Part shown: positions 42,286 through 50,368 of the stretch, one piece after another
Position numbering within the stretch: position 1 is the stretch's first letter
Layout: each line of letters opens with the position of its first letter
From: Streptomyces sp. T12
Lineage (GTDB): Bacteria; Actinomycetota; Actinomycetes; Streptomycetales; Streptomycetaceae
Direction: 5' to 3'
Length of the DNA: 64,000 nt
Assembly: GCF_028736035.1 (NCBI RefSeq)
Contig: NZ_CP117866.1
Span: forward strand, 5,952,001-6,016,000
The notes under the pieces: model-generated
Told to the model about the DNA's origin: nothing
What the model saw: the letters and a program-made list of their open reading frames with translations, nothing else
The model's database searches: none
Program-made: the position numbers and the translations under genes

Positions 42286-44868
42286 TCACGCCGACAGATC
42301 CGCCACTCCCACGTCGTCGAACACCTCGTCCTCGTCCCCCTCCCCGAGCAGGTACGCCTGTGCCTCGCCCACGTGGAAGTACATCCCGTGCAGCTCCAGC
42401 GCCCCCGCCCGCAGGGCCTGGGCCACGGACTCGTGGGCCCGCAGGTGCTCCAACTGCTGGACCACGTTGGTCAGGCAGAGCTGCTCGACCGCGTCGGCCG
42501 GCGCCCGCCCTGCGAGTCTGGCCCAGGGCCGGCTCTCGTCGGACATCCGCTCCAGGCTCGGCAGCCCGTGCCGCAGCCACCGCCGCAGCGGGGTCTGCGG
42601 ACCACCGGGCTCGGAGTTGAGCAGCGCCTGCATGGCCCCGCACCCGGAGTGCCCGCACACCGTGATGGACCGCACCTGCAGCACGTCCACCGCGTACTCG
42701 ATCGCCGCCGCCACCGAGTCGTCCCCGCTCTCCTGGCCGGGCAGCGGAACGAGGTTGCCGACGTTGCGCACCACGAACAGGTCGCCCGGACCACTGGAGG
42801 TAATCATCGACGTGACCACCCGCGAGTCTGCGCAGGTCAGGAACAGCTGGGAAGGCTGCTGCCCCTCCCGCGCCAGCCGCGCCAGCTCGCTCCGCATCAG
42901 CGGCGCGGTGTTGCGCTGGAACGCGCTGATGCCGCGGGCCAGTTGATGCGAGCTCGGTCGGCTCCCCTCGGCTCCGCCGGACCCGTCGGCTCTGCTACCG
43001 CCGGGGCGGCCGGACCCGGTGGGCCCGTCGACTCCGCCGGACTCGCCTACCGTGTCCAGCTCGCCCGTGGTGCTGGAGGCGTCGGTGTCGAAGGGCGTGT
43101 CGCCGGTCCTGTCGGTCTCGCCGTCGCCGGACGCGGTCGCCCGCGCCTCGCCGGGGCGTCCGTCCTGGGATGTGACGGACTCCGGGATCTCGCACTGGTG
43201 GTTGCGCCAGGGCGTCCAGGGGTGGCACCGGCAGTCGGCCGACTCGGCCGTGCTCGTCCCGGCGTCGAGATGGAGGCCGACCGGTCCCGTCGGCTCGCCG
43301 ATCCGGACCCCGGCCCTGCGGCCGATCAGCTCGACGGAGCCGCCGTGCGCGGTGTGCGTGTTCTGCCAGTCCTGCAGTGACTCGTACGCCGCGTGGTCCA
43401 TGAACGACCCGTCCAACTCCACGACGACGTCGGCGCCTTGGGGTACGAGATGCAGGGTCCGGCTGAGCCGTGGCACCGCGAGGAACGTCAACTGTCCTCG
43501 TACATGTACGTGATGGACTCCTTCCTTCTCGTCATGTGTGATCCGGGTGCGGGTGAGGCGGTGCAGGGCGACGGTGACGGCCATGGCGATCCCCAGCGCC
43601 ACGCCCTCCAGGACGCCGAAGAGCACCACGCCGAGGGTGGTGACGGCGTACACCAGCACCTCTCGGTGGCGGGTCACCGTGCGGATGTGGTGCAGGGACA
43701 CCATCTGGATGCCGACGGCCATCACCAGGGCGGCGAGTGAGGCCAGCGGGATGAGCTCCAGAATCGGGACCATCAGCAGTGCGGCGACTACTACGAAAAC
43801 GCCGTGCAGCATCGTGGAGTTCCGGCTCACGGCACCGGCTTGCACATTCGCCGAACTTCGCACCGCCACACCGGCCACGGGCAGTCCTCCGAGCGTGCCC
43901 GAGACGACGTTCGCGGCGCCCTGTCCGAGCAGTTCGCAGTCCAGATTGGAGCGGCTGACGCGAGCGGGCTGGCCGGGGCGGGGGGCGACCAGATCGGGGC
44001 GCGAGGCGACCAGCTTGTCCACCGCGACCGCGCCGAGCAGTGACTGCACGCTGCACACCAGCGTGATGGTGAGCACGGCGGCGGCGAGCCCGAGCACCGG
44101 GCCCTCGGGGAGCCCGGCCAGGGCGTGGCTGCTCCAGGACGGCAGGTCGACCTTGGGCAGGGTGAGCCCGGTGAGCGAGGCGGTGACGGTGGCGCCGGTG
44201 ACGGCGACGAGTGCGGCGGGGACCTTGTGCAGGAGGCGTCCGACGCGGCCGGGGATCCGCGGCCAGAGCAGCAGCAGGGCCAGCGTCAGCGCGCTCATCG
44301 ACACGGCGGCCGGGTGCACGTTCGCCAACTGGGCGGGCAACGCCCGGAGGTTGTCGAGGACCGCGCTCTGCGGGGTGCTGCCCAGGACGATGTGCAGCTG
44401 CGCCACGGCGATGGTGACGCCGATGCCGGCGAGCATGCCGTGCACGATGGCGGGGCTGACGGCGAGGGCGCTGCGGGCCACGCGCAGGCAGCCCAGGCCC
44501 AGTTGGGCGAGGCCGGCCAGGACGGTGATGGCGCAGGTCGTCCGCCAGCCGTAGCGGTGGATGAGGTCGGCGGTGACGACGGTGAGCCCGGCGGCGGGGC
44601 CGCTGACCTGGAGGGGGGAGCCGCCGAGCCATCCGGCGACGATTCCCCCGACGGCGGCGGCGACCAGGCCGGCCTGGAGGGGTGCGCCGGTGGCCAGGGC
44701 GATGCCGAGGGACAGGGGGAGCGCGATCAGGAAGACCGCGATCGATGCCGATAGGTCGGCGCCCGCGATGCGGTAGCGGCGTGGCCGGGCCGGGGGCGGG
44801 CTGTGGGGCTCGTGGATGCGCGTCTCTCGACGTGGGTCGTCGGCGCGGGTGGGGGTGCAGGCAGACAT
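42286..44868 (-). CDS. SulP bicarbonate/sulfate transporter fused to STAS and beta-carbonic anhydrase
   Basis: The 860 residues join three parts. Residues 35-430 are a SulP anion transporter (LSASIAVFLIALPLSLGIAL at the start, then PLQVSGPAAGLTVVTADLI and about 10-12 helices). Residues about 440-530 are a STAS domain (HVHVRGQLTFLAVPRLSRTL, then DVVVELDGSFMDHAAY). After a Ser/Gly/Asp-rich linker of about 110 residues comes a beta-carbonic anhydrase with FLTCADSRVV (zinc Cys and Asp-Arg dyad, near 679) and VCGHSGCGAMQ (zinc His and Cys, near 738-741). The fusion suggests coupled bicarbonate uptake and CO2/bicarbonate interconversion. It is divergent from a lipoprotein gene. Confidence 0.93.
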   Translation of the reverse strand: MSACTPTRADDPRRETRIHEPHSPPPARPRRYRIAGADLSASIAVFLIALPLSLGIALATGAPLQAGLVAAAVGGIVAGWLGGSPLQVSGPAAGLTVVTADLIHRYGWRTTCAITVLAGLAQLGLGCLRVARSALAVSPAIVHGMLAGIGVTIAVAQLHIVLGSTPQSAVLDNLRALPAQLANVHPAAVSMSALTLALLLLWPRIPGRVGRLLHKVPAALVAVTGATVTASLTGLTLPKVDLPSWSSHALAGLPEGPVLGLAAAVLTITLVCSVQSLLGAVAVDKLVASRPDLVAPRPGQPARVSRSNLDCELLGQGAANVVSGTLGGLPVAGVAVRSSANVQAGAVSRNSTMLHGVFVVVAALLMVPILELIPLASLAALVMAVGIQMVSLHHIRTVTRHREVLVYAVTTLGVVLFGVLEGVALGIAMAVTVALHRLTRTRITHDEKEGVHHVHVRGQLTFLAVPRLSRTLHLVPQGADVVVELDGSFMDHAAYESLQDWQNTHTAHGGSVELIGRRAGVRIGEPTGPVGLHLDAGTSTAESADCRCHPWTPWRNHQCEIPESVTSQDGRPGEARATASGDGETDRTGDTPFDTDASSTTGELDTVGESGGVDGPTGSGRPGGSRADGSGGAEGSRPSSHQLARGISAFQRNTAPLMRSELARLAREGQQPSQLFLTCADSRVVTSMITSSGPGDLFVVRNVGNLVPLPGQESGDDSVAAAIEYAVDVLQVRSITVCGHSGCGAMQALLNSEPGGPQTPLRRWLRHGLPSLERMSDESRPWARLAGRAPADAVEQLCLTNVVQQLEHLRAHESVAQALRAGALELHGMYFHVGEAQAYLLGEGDEDEVFDDVGVADLSA

Positions 44869-45166
44869 GATTCCCGTCTCCTCCGGGGCAGCGCGGTCGC
44901 GGATCTGGCGGTCCCCCGCTCAGGGGCGAGGGTCGGGTCGCGGCCGTGTGGTCACGGCATGCAGCGGCGGGATGCATCAACAGTAGGTAAACGGATCGTA
45001 ATGCAGAGTAAAGGACCGGAATAGATTTTCCGAGCAAATGGACTAATAAATCCCTCTGAAGAGTGAAGTGGTTGATTAGTCGGCTTGTCGTACTAATTCC
45101 TTCTCGGTCCCGTGCGACCTTGGCGGCGCCGTCGGCACCCGAGAGAAGGAAGAAGGTGGACGGAAG
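44869..45166. other. Divergent promoter region of the SulP fusion and the deacetylase-like gene
   Basis: This 298-bp gap is notably A/T-richer around 44985-45100 than its surroundings (for example GTAAACGG and CTAATAAATC runs), as expected for promoters. No gene is seen. The ribosome binding site of the rightward gene (AAGGTGGACGGAAG) ends at 45166. Confidence 0.5.
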
Positions 45167-46513
45167 ATGGCCGCCACCCGCAGGTTCGCCGCCCCCCGCA
45201 GGATTTCCGTGACGCACCGGATCGTCGTGACGCACCGGATCGTTGTGACGCACCGGATCGCCGCGGGTACCGCGATCGCCGCGGTCTGCGCCGTATCGCT
45301 CGCCGGTTGCGCGACCGGTACCGACCCGATCCGGCACGGGGCGTCCGGACCGCAGAAGCCGCAGCCGGCGGCGCCCGCGCCGCAGAGCGTGGTCCGCCTG
45401 ATCGGCGACGGGTCCACCGCGTACACGGGGGTGCAGCCGCACCTGGCCAGACCCGAACGCCTGAAGCCAGGTCAGAAGCCCCCGCAGTTCGTGGTGTTCT
45501 CCTGGGACGGCGCCGGCGAGGACGGCCAGAAGCTGTTCTCCCACTTCCGCCAGGTCGCCAAGGCGAACAACGCGACGATGACGTACTTCCTCAGCGGCGT
45601 GTACATGCTGCCGGACCACAAGCGCGACCTGTATCGCCCCCCGCAGCACTCCCCGGGCCGCTCGGACATCGGCTTCAACGACGCGGAGGGCATCGCCGAC
45701 ACCGCGAAGCAACTGCGTCTGGCATGGCTCGAGGGCAATGAGATCGGCACCCACTTCAACGGCCACTTCTGCGGCAGCGGCGGCGGAGTCGGCGAATGGT
45801 CGGTGGAGGAGTGGAAGGACGAGATCACCCAGGCGAAGAGGTTCGTGAAGTCCTGGAAGACCAATACCGGCCTGACGGAGGCGGCCCCCCTGCCCTTCGA
45901 CTACGACAAGGAGCTCATCGGCGCCCGCACGCCCTGTCTGGAAGGCCGGAAGAACTTCGTCAGGGCCGCCCGCGAGATGGGCTTCCGTTATGACTCGAGC
46001 GGCGTCAACAACCAGCTCTGGCCCGCGAAGAAGGGGGGCTTGTGGGATCTGTCGATGCAGCTCGTGCCGTTCCCCGGGCACTCCTACGAGCAGCTCACCA
46101 TGGACTACAACTTCATGGTCAACCAGTCGGGCACCACGAGCCAGGGCGACCCCGCCAAGCACGCCTTCTGGGGCGACCAGATGCGGGACGGCCTGCTGAT
46201 GGGCTTTCGCCGGGCCTACGACGGCAACCGGGCACCCCTGATCATCGGCAACCACTTCGAGTCCTGGAACGGCGGCACCTACATGCGCGCCGTCGAGGAC
46301 GTCGTCGAGGCCGTCTGCAACAAACCCGACGTGCGCTGCGTCTCCTTCCGTCAGCTCGCCGACTGGCTGGACGCCCAGGACCCGGCGGCCCTGAAGAAGC
46401 TGCGCACGCTAGGGGTCGGCGAGGCCCCGAAGCAGGGCTGGACGTCCTTCCTCTCCGGGCGCCCGGCCCCGGCCCCGAAGGGGGTTCCCGGGGCGCCGGC
46501 GATCAAGCGGTAG
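45167..46513 (+). CDS. Polysaccharide-deacetylase-like lipoprotein
   Basis: The 448 residues start with a signal peptide ending in the lipobox VSLAGC (Cys near 48), so the mature protein is membrane-anchored outside. The catalytic part resembles NodB-type deacetylases: FVVFSWDGAGED (motif 1 Asp), GNEIGTHFNGHFCG (metal His-x3-His-like), then GARTPCLEGRKNFVRAAREMGFRYDSSG and LIIGNHFESWNGG near the end. The substrate is unknown. ATG 45167 has a good Shine-Dalgarno, but three in-frame GTG codons start each copy of an 18-bp repeat (45209-45262) in the signal peptide region and could also serve. It ends 11 bp inside the convergent ATPase gene. Confidence 0.82.
   Translation: MAATRRFAAPRRISVTHRIVVTHRIVVTHRIAAGTAIAAVCAVSLAGCATGTDPIRHGASGPQKPQPAAPAPQSVVRLIGDGSTAYTGVQPHLARPERLKPGQKPPQFVVFSWDGAGEDGQKLFSHFRQVAKANNATMTYFLSGVYMLPDHKRDLYRPPQHSPGRSDIGFNDAEGIADTAKQLRLAWLEGNEIGTHFNGHFCGSGGGVGEWSVEEWKDEITQAKRFVKSWKTNTGLTEAAPLPFDYDKELIGARTPCLEGRKNFVRAAREMGFRYDSSGVNNQLWPAKKGGLWDLSMQLVPFPGHSYEQLTMDYNFMVNQSGTTSQGDPAKHAFWGDQMRDGLLMGFRRAYDGNRAPLIIGNHFESWNGGTYMRAVEDVVEAVCNKPDVRCVSFRQLADWLDAQDPAALKKLRTLGVGEAPKQGWTSFLSGRPAPAPKGVPGAPAIKR
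45209..45262 (+). repeat. Three 18-bp tandem repeats within the signal peptide coding region
   Basis: GTGACGCACCGGATCGTC (45209-45226) is repeated at 45227-45244 and 45245-45262 with changes only in the last two bases. The repeat encodes VTHRIV units, and each begins with an in-frame GTG that could start translation. Repeat loss or gain would alter the length before the hydrophobic core without changing frame. Confidence 0.9.
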
Positions 46514-47543
46514 GAGTCAGAGGCGAGTTGCCCTCACGCAGGCCGGTGACGCTCTCGCCGCGCACCTCACCGCGTACCTCACCGAGCACGAACCCGGGGT
46601 CGATCTGAGCCGTCAGGTCGGCCCCGGTGCGTTCGTTTCCCCAGGACCGGGCGTTCTTCAGATGGAAGTGCACCATCTGGCGCGTGTAGCGCTCCCAGTC
46701 CCGCAGCTCGTACGTCGCGTCCACGGCCGTGCGCAGCCGGCGCAGGGCGAGGTGGCCCGCGTCCTCCAGGAGCTCGAACCGGGGCGGGCGGTCCTTCTCC
46801 ATGGCGCGCACCCAGTCCGAGTGCCCGACGGTCGCCAGCAGGTCGTCCCCGACCTCGGCGCGGAGGAAGTCGAGGTCGTCCTGTCCCTGCACCTTGTTGC
46901 CGACGACCTTCAGGACGACTCCGAAGTCGCGGGCGTACTCCTTGTACTGGCGATAGACGGAGACCCCCTTCCGGGTCGGCTCGGCGACGAGGAACGTGAT
47001 GTCGAAGCGGGTGAACATGCCGGAGGCGAAGGAGTCCGAGCCCGCCGTCATGTCGACCACGACGTACTCGTCGGGGCCGTCCACCAGGTGGTTCAGGAAC
47101 AGCTCCACCGCCCCCGTCTTGGAGTGGTAGCAGGCGACTCCCAGATCGGAGTCCGTGAAGGGGCCGGTGACCATCAAACGGACGGCGTCGCCGTCGAGTT
47201 CCACCGGCCGGGCGCAGGCGTCGTACACCGGATTGTTCTCGCGCACCCGCAGCAGCCGCGAACCCTCGCCGGGCGGCGTCGTCTTGATCATCGTCTGGGC
47301 GGAGGCGATCCGCGGATTGGAGCCGCGCAGGTAGTCCTTGATCAGCGGCAGCCGCTCACCCATCGCGGGCAGTGCGGCGGCCTCCCCCTCGTCGAGGCCG
47401 AGCGCGGCTCCCAGATGCTGGTTGATGTCGGCGTCGACGGCGAGGACCGGCGCGCCGGTGGCGGCGAGGTGGCGGACGAACAGGGAGGACAGGGTGGTCT
47501 TGCCGCTGCCGCCCTTCCCGACGAAAGCAATTTTCATGTTCAC
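46503..47543 (-). CDS. CooC-like nucleotide-binding ATPase
   Basis: This 346-residue SIMIBI-class ATPase starts MKIAFVGKGGSGKTTLSSLF (deviant Walker A with the signature Lys) and has VLAVDADINQHLGAALG (switch I region) and EYVVVDMTAGSDSFASGMF (switch II). Similar proteins include CooC nickel-insertion ATPases, but no nickel enzyme genes are nearby. ATG 47537 and GTG 47543 are both plausible starts, two codons apart. Its 3' end overlaps the convergent deacetylase gene by 11 bp. It is divergent from the Fic-like gene, with only about 95 bp between starts. Confidence 0.85.
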   Translation of the reverse strand: MNMKIAFVGKGGSGKTTLSSLFVRHLAATGAPVLAVDADINQHLGAALGLDEGEAAALPAMGERLPLIKDYLRGSNPRIASAQTMIKTTPPGEGSRLLRVRENNPVYDACARPVELDGDAVRLMVTGPFTDSDLGVACYHSKTGAVELFLNHLVDGPDEYVVVDMTAGSDSFASGMFTRFDITFLVAEPTRKGVSVYRQYKEYARDFGVVLKVVGNKVQGQDDLDFLRAEVGDDLLATVGHSDWVRAMEKDRPPRFELLEDAGHLALRRLRTAVDATYELRDWERYTRQMVHFHLKNARSWGNERTGADLTAQIDPGFVLGEVRGEVRGESVTGLREGNSPLTPTA

Positions 47544-47629
47544 GAAGAGTAGTCGGACGGTTGCTGTATGTGGCAGGCGTGCGTGAAGAAGGCCACTCGA
47601 TCGTGGGGTGCGGGGCCGGGGTGCGTAAT

Positions 47630-47649
47630 GTCGTACTCATGAGTACGAC
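47630..47649. promoter_or_regulatory. Perfect 20-bp palindrome across the start codon of the Fic-like gene
   Basis: GTCGTACTCATGAGTACGAC is its own reverse complement, and its central ATG (47639-47641) is the start codon of the next gene. It could be an operator, or in RNA a hairpin that hides the start codon. It sits in the short divergent space between the CooC-like and Fic-like genes and may affect both. Confidence 0.6.
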
Positions 47650-48463
47650 AGGTGCGACCGCCGATCCGCTCGCAGCCCTCGGTTCACTGCCCGGTGTGCC
47701 CGAGTCCGTGGAGTCCGTGCGCAAGGCCGTGGACCGGGTCTACGGGCACCGGATCATGCGGCGTCGCAGCAACGAGATCACCTCCGAGGCGGCCCTGCGC
47801 GGCGCCCGCGGCTCCGCGGCGCTGTCGGGTGCCGACTGGGCGCTCGAAGAGGTGCGTCGGCGCACCGACTTCAGCGGTGACGACGAGGCACGCGTCGTGG
47901 GTGCGGCCCTGCGGCTCACGGCCGAAGCGGGCCAACTGCTGTCCATCTGGCGGCAGTCACCGCTTCGGGTGCTGGCCCGGCTGCACCTGGTGGCGGCGGC
48001 GAGCAAGGACGACACGGTCGGGCGACCGCGCCAGGAGGGCGAGCCCGTCGACGAGCCCCTGGTCGAGTTGCCGCTGCCGAGCGCGGCGGAGGTGCACGGC
48101 CGTCTGGAGGGGCTGTCCGAGCTGATCATCGCCGGCGGGTCGGCGCCCGCCCTGGTGACGGCCGCCGTCGTGCACGGCGAAATCCTCGCGCTGCGCCCCT
48201 TCACGTCCCGCAACGGCCTCGTCGCGCGCGCGGCCGAGCGCATCGTCCTGGTCGGCAGCGGCCTCGACCCGAAGTCCGTCTGCCCGGCGGAGGTCGGTCA
48301 CGGCGAACTGGGCCGCGCGGCCTATCTGGCGGCGCTCGACGGCTACGTCTCCGGCACCCCCGAGGGCATGGCCGCATGGATCGCCCACTGCGGCAAGGCG
48401 ATCGAGCTCGGCGCACGCGAGTCGACGGCGGTGTGCGAGGCGCTGCAGCGCGGGGCGGCGTAA
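47639..48463 (+). CDS. Degenerate Fic/DOC-like protein
   Basis: The 274 residues have an all-helical body and a segment AVVHGEILALRPFTSRNGLVARAA (about 179-202) that aligns with the Fic motif HPFxDGNGRxxR. Here the leading His is Arg, and the D/E-G-N-G-R loop reads SRNGLVAR, so AMP-transfer activity is doubtful. Upstream, RRRSNEITSEAALRGARGSAALSGA resembles the Fic-family inhibitory region with S-x-x-x-GE replaced. It may be an inactive structural relative or act in another way. ATG 47639 lies in the centre of a 20-bp palindrome. Confidence 0.7.
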   Translation: MSTTGATADPLAALGSLPGVPESVESVRKAVDRVYGHRIMRRRSNEITSEAALRGARGSAALSGADWALEEVRRRTDFSGDDEARVVGAALRLTAEAGQLLSIWRQSPLRVLARLHLVAAASKDDTVGRPRQEGEPVDEPLVELPLPSAAEVHGRLEGLSELIIAGGSAPALVTAAVVHGEILALRPFTSRNGLVARAAERIVLVGSGLDPKSVCPAEVGHGELGRAAYLAALDGYVSGTPEGMAAWIAHCGKAIELGARESTAVCEALQRGAA

Positions 48464-48952
48464 CGCGCGCGAGTGCGGATCAGCCGTAGCGCGTGCGTGA
48501 AGCCGCGCGCGTGTGAAGGCGCGCGCGTGTGTGAAGCGTCATGCCGCGGCTCGGGAGTCGTAGGGCACGAAAAGGCCCCGCGCGCGGGGCTCATATAAGT
48601 TGCGGCGGTACGAGGATTCGTACCGCCGCTGGCATGTTCACCGGGTTACCAAGCGTCCTCGATATATTGCCCATCAGGTCGGGAACTCTGCCCGTCACCT
48701 GGTGCGGCTGGCCCGTAATCGACGGGTCGACGTCGCGTGGGTGCTCGATGTTCATGCTCGGTCCGTGGGGCCAAATGCGTATTAAAGGTGATCCTCGCGG
48801 ATGTCCTTGGTCTCGCGGGCCGTTGAGTCCTTTGTACTCCAGGACCCAACCAAGCGGAAGGCCTGGCTGCAGTTCTTTACTTTTACTCTCAAAACTGCGT
48901 CAAACGGGCGTCGATGGGGCGAACTGGGCGCACGGAATCCGAAGGGCGCAGG
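48464..48952. other. Intergenic region with two hairpins and an A/T-richer stretch
   Basis: The 489 bp between the Fic-like gene and the 3' end of the HAD gene contain the hairpins at 48575-48629 and an unusually A/T-rich part (about 48760-48905) ending in TTCTTTACTTTTACTCTC. A 54-codon reverse frame (48591-48755) exists but lacks a ribosome binding site and runs through the hairpin. A small RNA is possible. I recognise no Rfam-type motif here. Confidence 0.4.
48575..48629. terminator. Two consecutive hairpins after the Fic-like gene
   Basis: GCCCCGCGCGCGGGGC (48575-48590) is a perfect 16-bp palindrome. It is followed by GCGGCGGTACGA (48602-48613), loop GGAT, TCGTACCGCCGC (48618-48629), a perfect 12-bp stem. 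Two stable hairpins in a row between convergent transcription units act as efficient terminators in Streptomyces. Confidence 0.7.
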
Positions 48953-49786
48953 TCAGGCGAGAGCCGTACGGCGTCGACTCGCGTACCAGACCAGCCCTGC
49001 GGTGGCCGCGGCGGCTCCTATGGCCGCCGCCGCGACAAGAGCGGGTCGCGGCGGCACGGAGAAGGAGGGAATCCGTTGCTTGAGTCGGACCGGGCGGTGG
49101 AAGTCGAGAATCGGCCACCCGCGCGCGAGTGCCTCGCGGCGCAGCGTGCGGTCGGGGTTCACGGCGTGCGGGTTGCCTACGGACTGAAGCATCGGCAGAT
49201 CGGTGGCTGAGTCGCTGTAGGCGTAGCAACGGGAGAGGTCGTAGCCCTCGGACTCGGCCAGCTCCTTGATCGCCTCGGCCTTCGTCGGGCCGTAGGCGTA
49301 GTACTCCACCTCCCCGGTGAAGCAGCCGTCCTCGCCCACGACCATGCGCGTGGCCACCACGCGGTCGGCGCCGAGCAACTCCCCGATCGGCTCGACCACC
49401 TCGGCACCCGACGTGGAAACGATCACGACGTCGCGGCCGGCGGCGTGGTGCTCCTCGATGAGGGAGGCGGCCTCGTCGTAGATGATCGGGTCGATCAGGT
49501 CGTGCAGCGTCTCGGCGACGATCTCCTTGACCTGCTGGACGTTCCAGCCGCGGACGAGCGCGGAGAGGTACTCGCGCGTGCGCTCCATCTGGTCATGGTC
49601 CATACCGCCCAGGCGGAAGACGAACTGGGCGTATGCGGTCCGCAAGGCGGCCCTGCGGTTGATCAGACCGCCTTGGTAGAAGGACTTGCTGAACGTGAGC
49701 GTGCTCGACTTCGCAATGACCGTCTTGTCCAGGTCAAAGAAGGCCGCTGTGCGGGGCAAGGAGTGGTTTTCCACAACCCTGAGCAT
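48953..49786 (-). CDS. HAD-IB phosphatase with C-terminal membrane helix (Rv3661-like)
   Basis: The 277 residues are a SerB-like HAD-IB hydrolase: AAFFDLDKTVIAKSS (motif I), IVSTSGAEVVEP (motif II), YGPTKAEAIKEL (Lys, motif III) and CYAYSDSATDLPMLQ (motif IV). A single membrane helix closes the protein (ALVAAAAIGAAAATAGLVWY). It corresponds to the mycobacterial gene next to ssd and the 6C RNA. ATG 49786 (MLRVVENHSLPRTAAFF) was chosen; the frame is open to 49861, but that part would overlap the 6C promoter region. The role in differentiation proposed for Streptomyces homologues is from memory. Confidence 0.88.
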   Translation of the reverse strand: MLRVVENHSLPRTAAFFDLDKTVIAKSSTLTFSKSFYQGGLINRRAALRTAYAQFVFRLGGMDHDQMERTREYLSALVRGWNVQQVKEIVAETLHDLIDPIIYDEAASLIEEHHAAGRDVVIVSTSGAEVVEPIGELLGADRVVATRMVVGEDGCFTGEVEYYAYGPTKAEAIKELAESEGYDLSRCYAYSDSATDLPMLQSVGNPHAVNPDRTLRREALARGWPILDFHRPVRLKQRIPSFSVPPRPALVAAAAIGAAAATAGLVWYASRRRTALA

Positions 49787-49879
49787 AGGGGCAGCCCATT
49801 CGGCGTAAGGTGGGCGCGTGGGTTTGCCTGAGAGGGCTCTCGGGTACACCATGGAAGTCACGGATCGTTCGCGACCGTG

Positions 49880-49976
49880 CTAACCCGGTCCGACTCCTCC
49901 CCCCCCGAGTCGGCCGTGGAGACGACCCCCGCTCTCCCCCCCGGCGGGGGTCGTCGCATGTCCGGGTGGGTTTTCC
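49880..49976 (+). ncRNA. 6C small RNA
   Basis: Two adjacent hairpins each have a C-run in the loop, the defining feature of the actinobacterial 6C RNA. The first is CCGACTC (49890-49896), loop CTCCCCCCCC, GAGTCGG (49907-49913). The second is GACGACCCCCGC (49921-49932), loop TCTCCCCCCCG, GCGGGGGTCGTC (49944-49955). A TTTT run follows at 49971. Its position between the HAD phosphatase and ssd is the same as that of the M. tuberculosis 6C/B11 RNA. In mycobacteria the RNA acts in trans on several mRNAs through its C-rich loops. The exact 5' and 3' ends given here are estimates. Confidence 0.88.
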
Positions 49977-50142
49977 TCTTCTGAACGCGGCCGCGAGGCC
50001 GAGGCGAGGCGGCTGCGGCCGCCTCTTCCGCATGTTCATGATCCGTGACTGTGTGTAGCTGTCGCGCTGCTCTGCGGAAGTCGCACAGAGGTCGGTGCGG
50101 GGGTCACCGGTATGGGTGAAGGCCATATTCACAACCGCCGAG

Positions 50143-50151
50143 TTGTCCACA
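50143..50151 (+). promoter_or_regulatory. DnaA box upstream of ssd
   Basis: TTGTCCACA matches the Streptomyces DnaA-box consensus exactly and is followed directly by a weaker TTATCGACC. It lies about 220 bp before ssd. A second exact copy lies within the 5' end of tadC (54273-54281). A single box could regulate the operon or be chance. Confidence 0.45.
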
Positions 50152-50368
50152 GTTATCGACCAAGATCCACACGATTTCCGGGATCGCTGCACCGTGATTC
50201 CAGCACGTCCCGCTCGGGCCGACTTCATGGCCGGTTCTGGTTAGTCGGGCGTGTTTGGCCGGTTCGTATCGGCCGTTCATATGGAGGCCGGTTGCCGGTT
50301 CTTCACACGTTTGGGAATCGCGGGGCCGCAGGGCTGCGCGAGTGATGCAGCGAAGGGGGATGGAAACC

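Larger units (their letters stand above)
49787..50368. other. Intergenic region holding 6C RNA and the ssd upstream region
   Basis: The 582 bp between the divergent HAD gene and ssd contain the 6C RNA (about 49880-49976), a TTGTCCACA DnaA box at 50143-50151 and an A/T-richer stretch (about 50120-50290) that should include the promoter of the ssd-tad operon. AAGGGGG at 50353-50359 is the ssd ribosome binding site. No protein gene is seen. Confidence 0.5.

Noticed and set aside
48591..48755. 54-codon reverse-strand frame in the gap after the Fic-like gene
   Set aside because: It has no Shine-Dalgarno, its codon use turns atypical in the second half, and it runs through a terminator hairpin.
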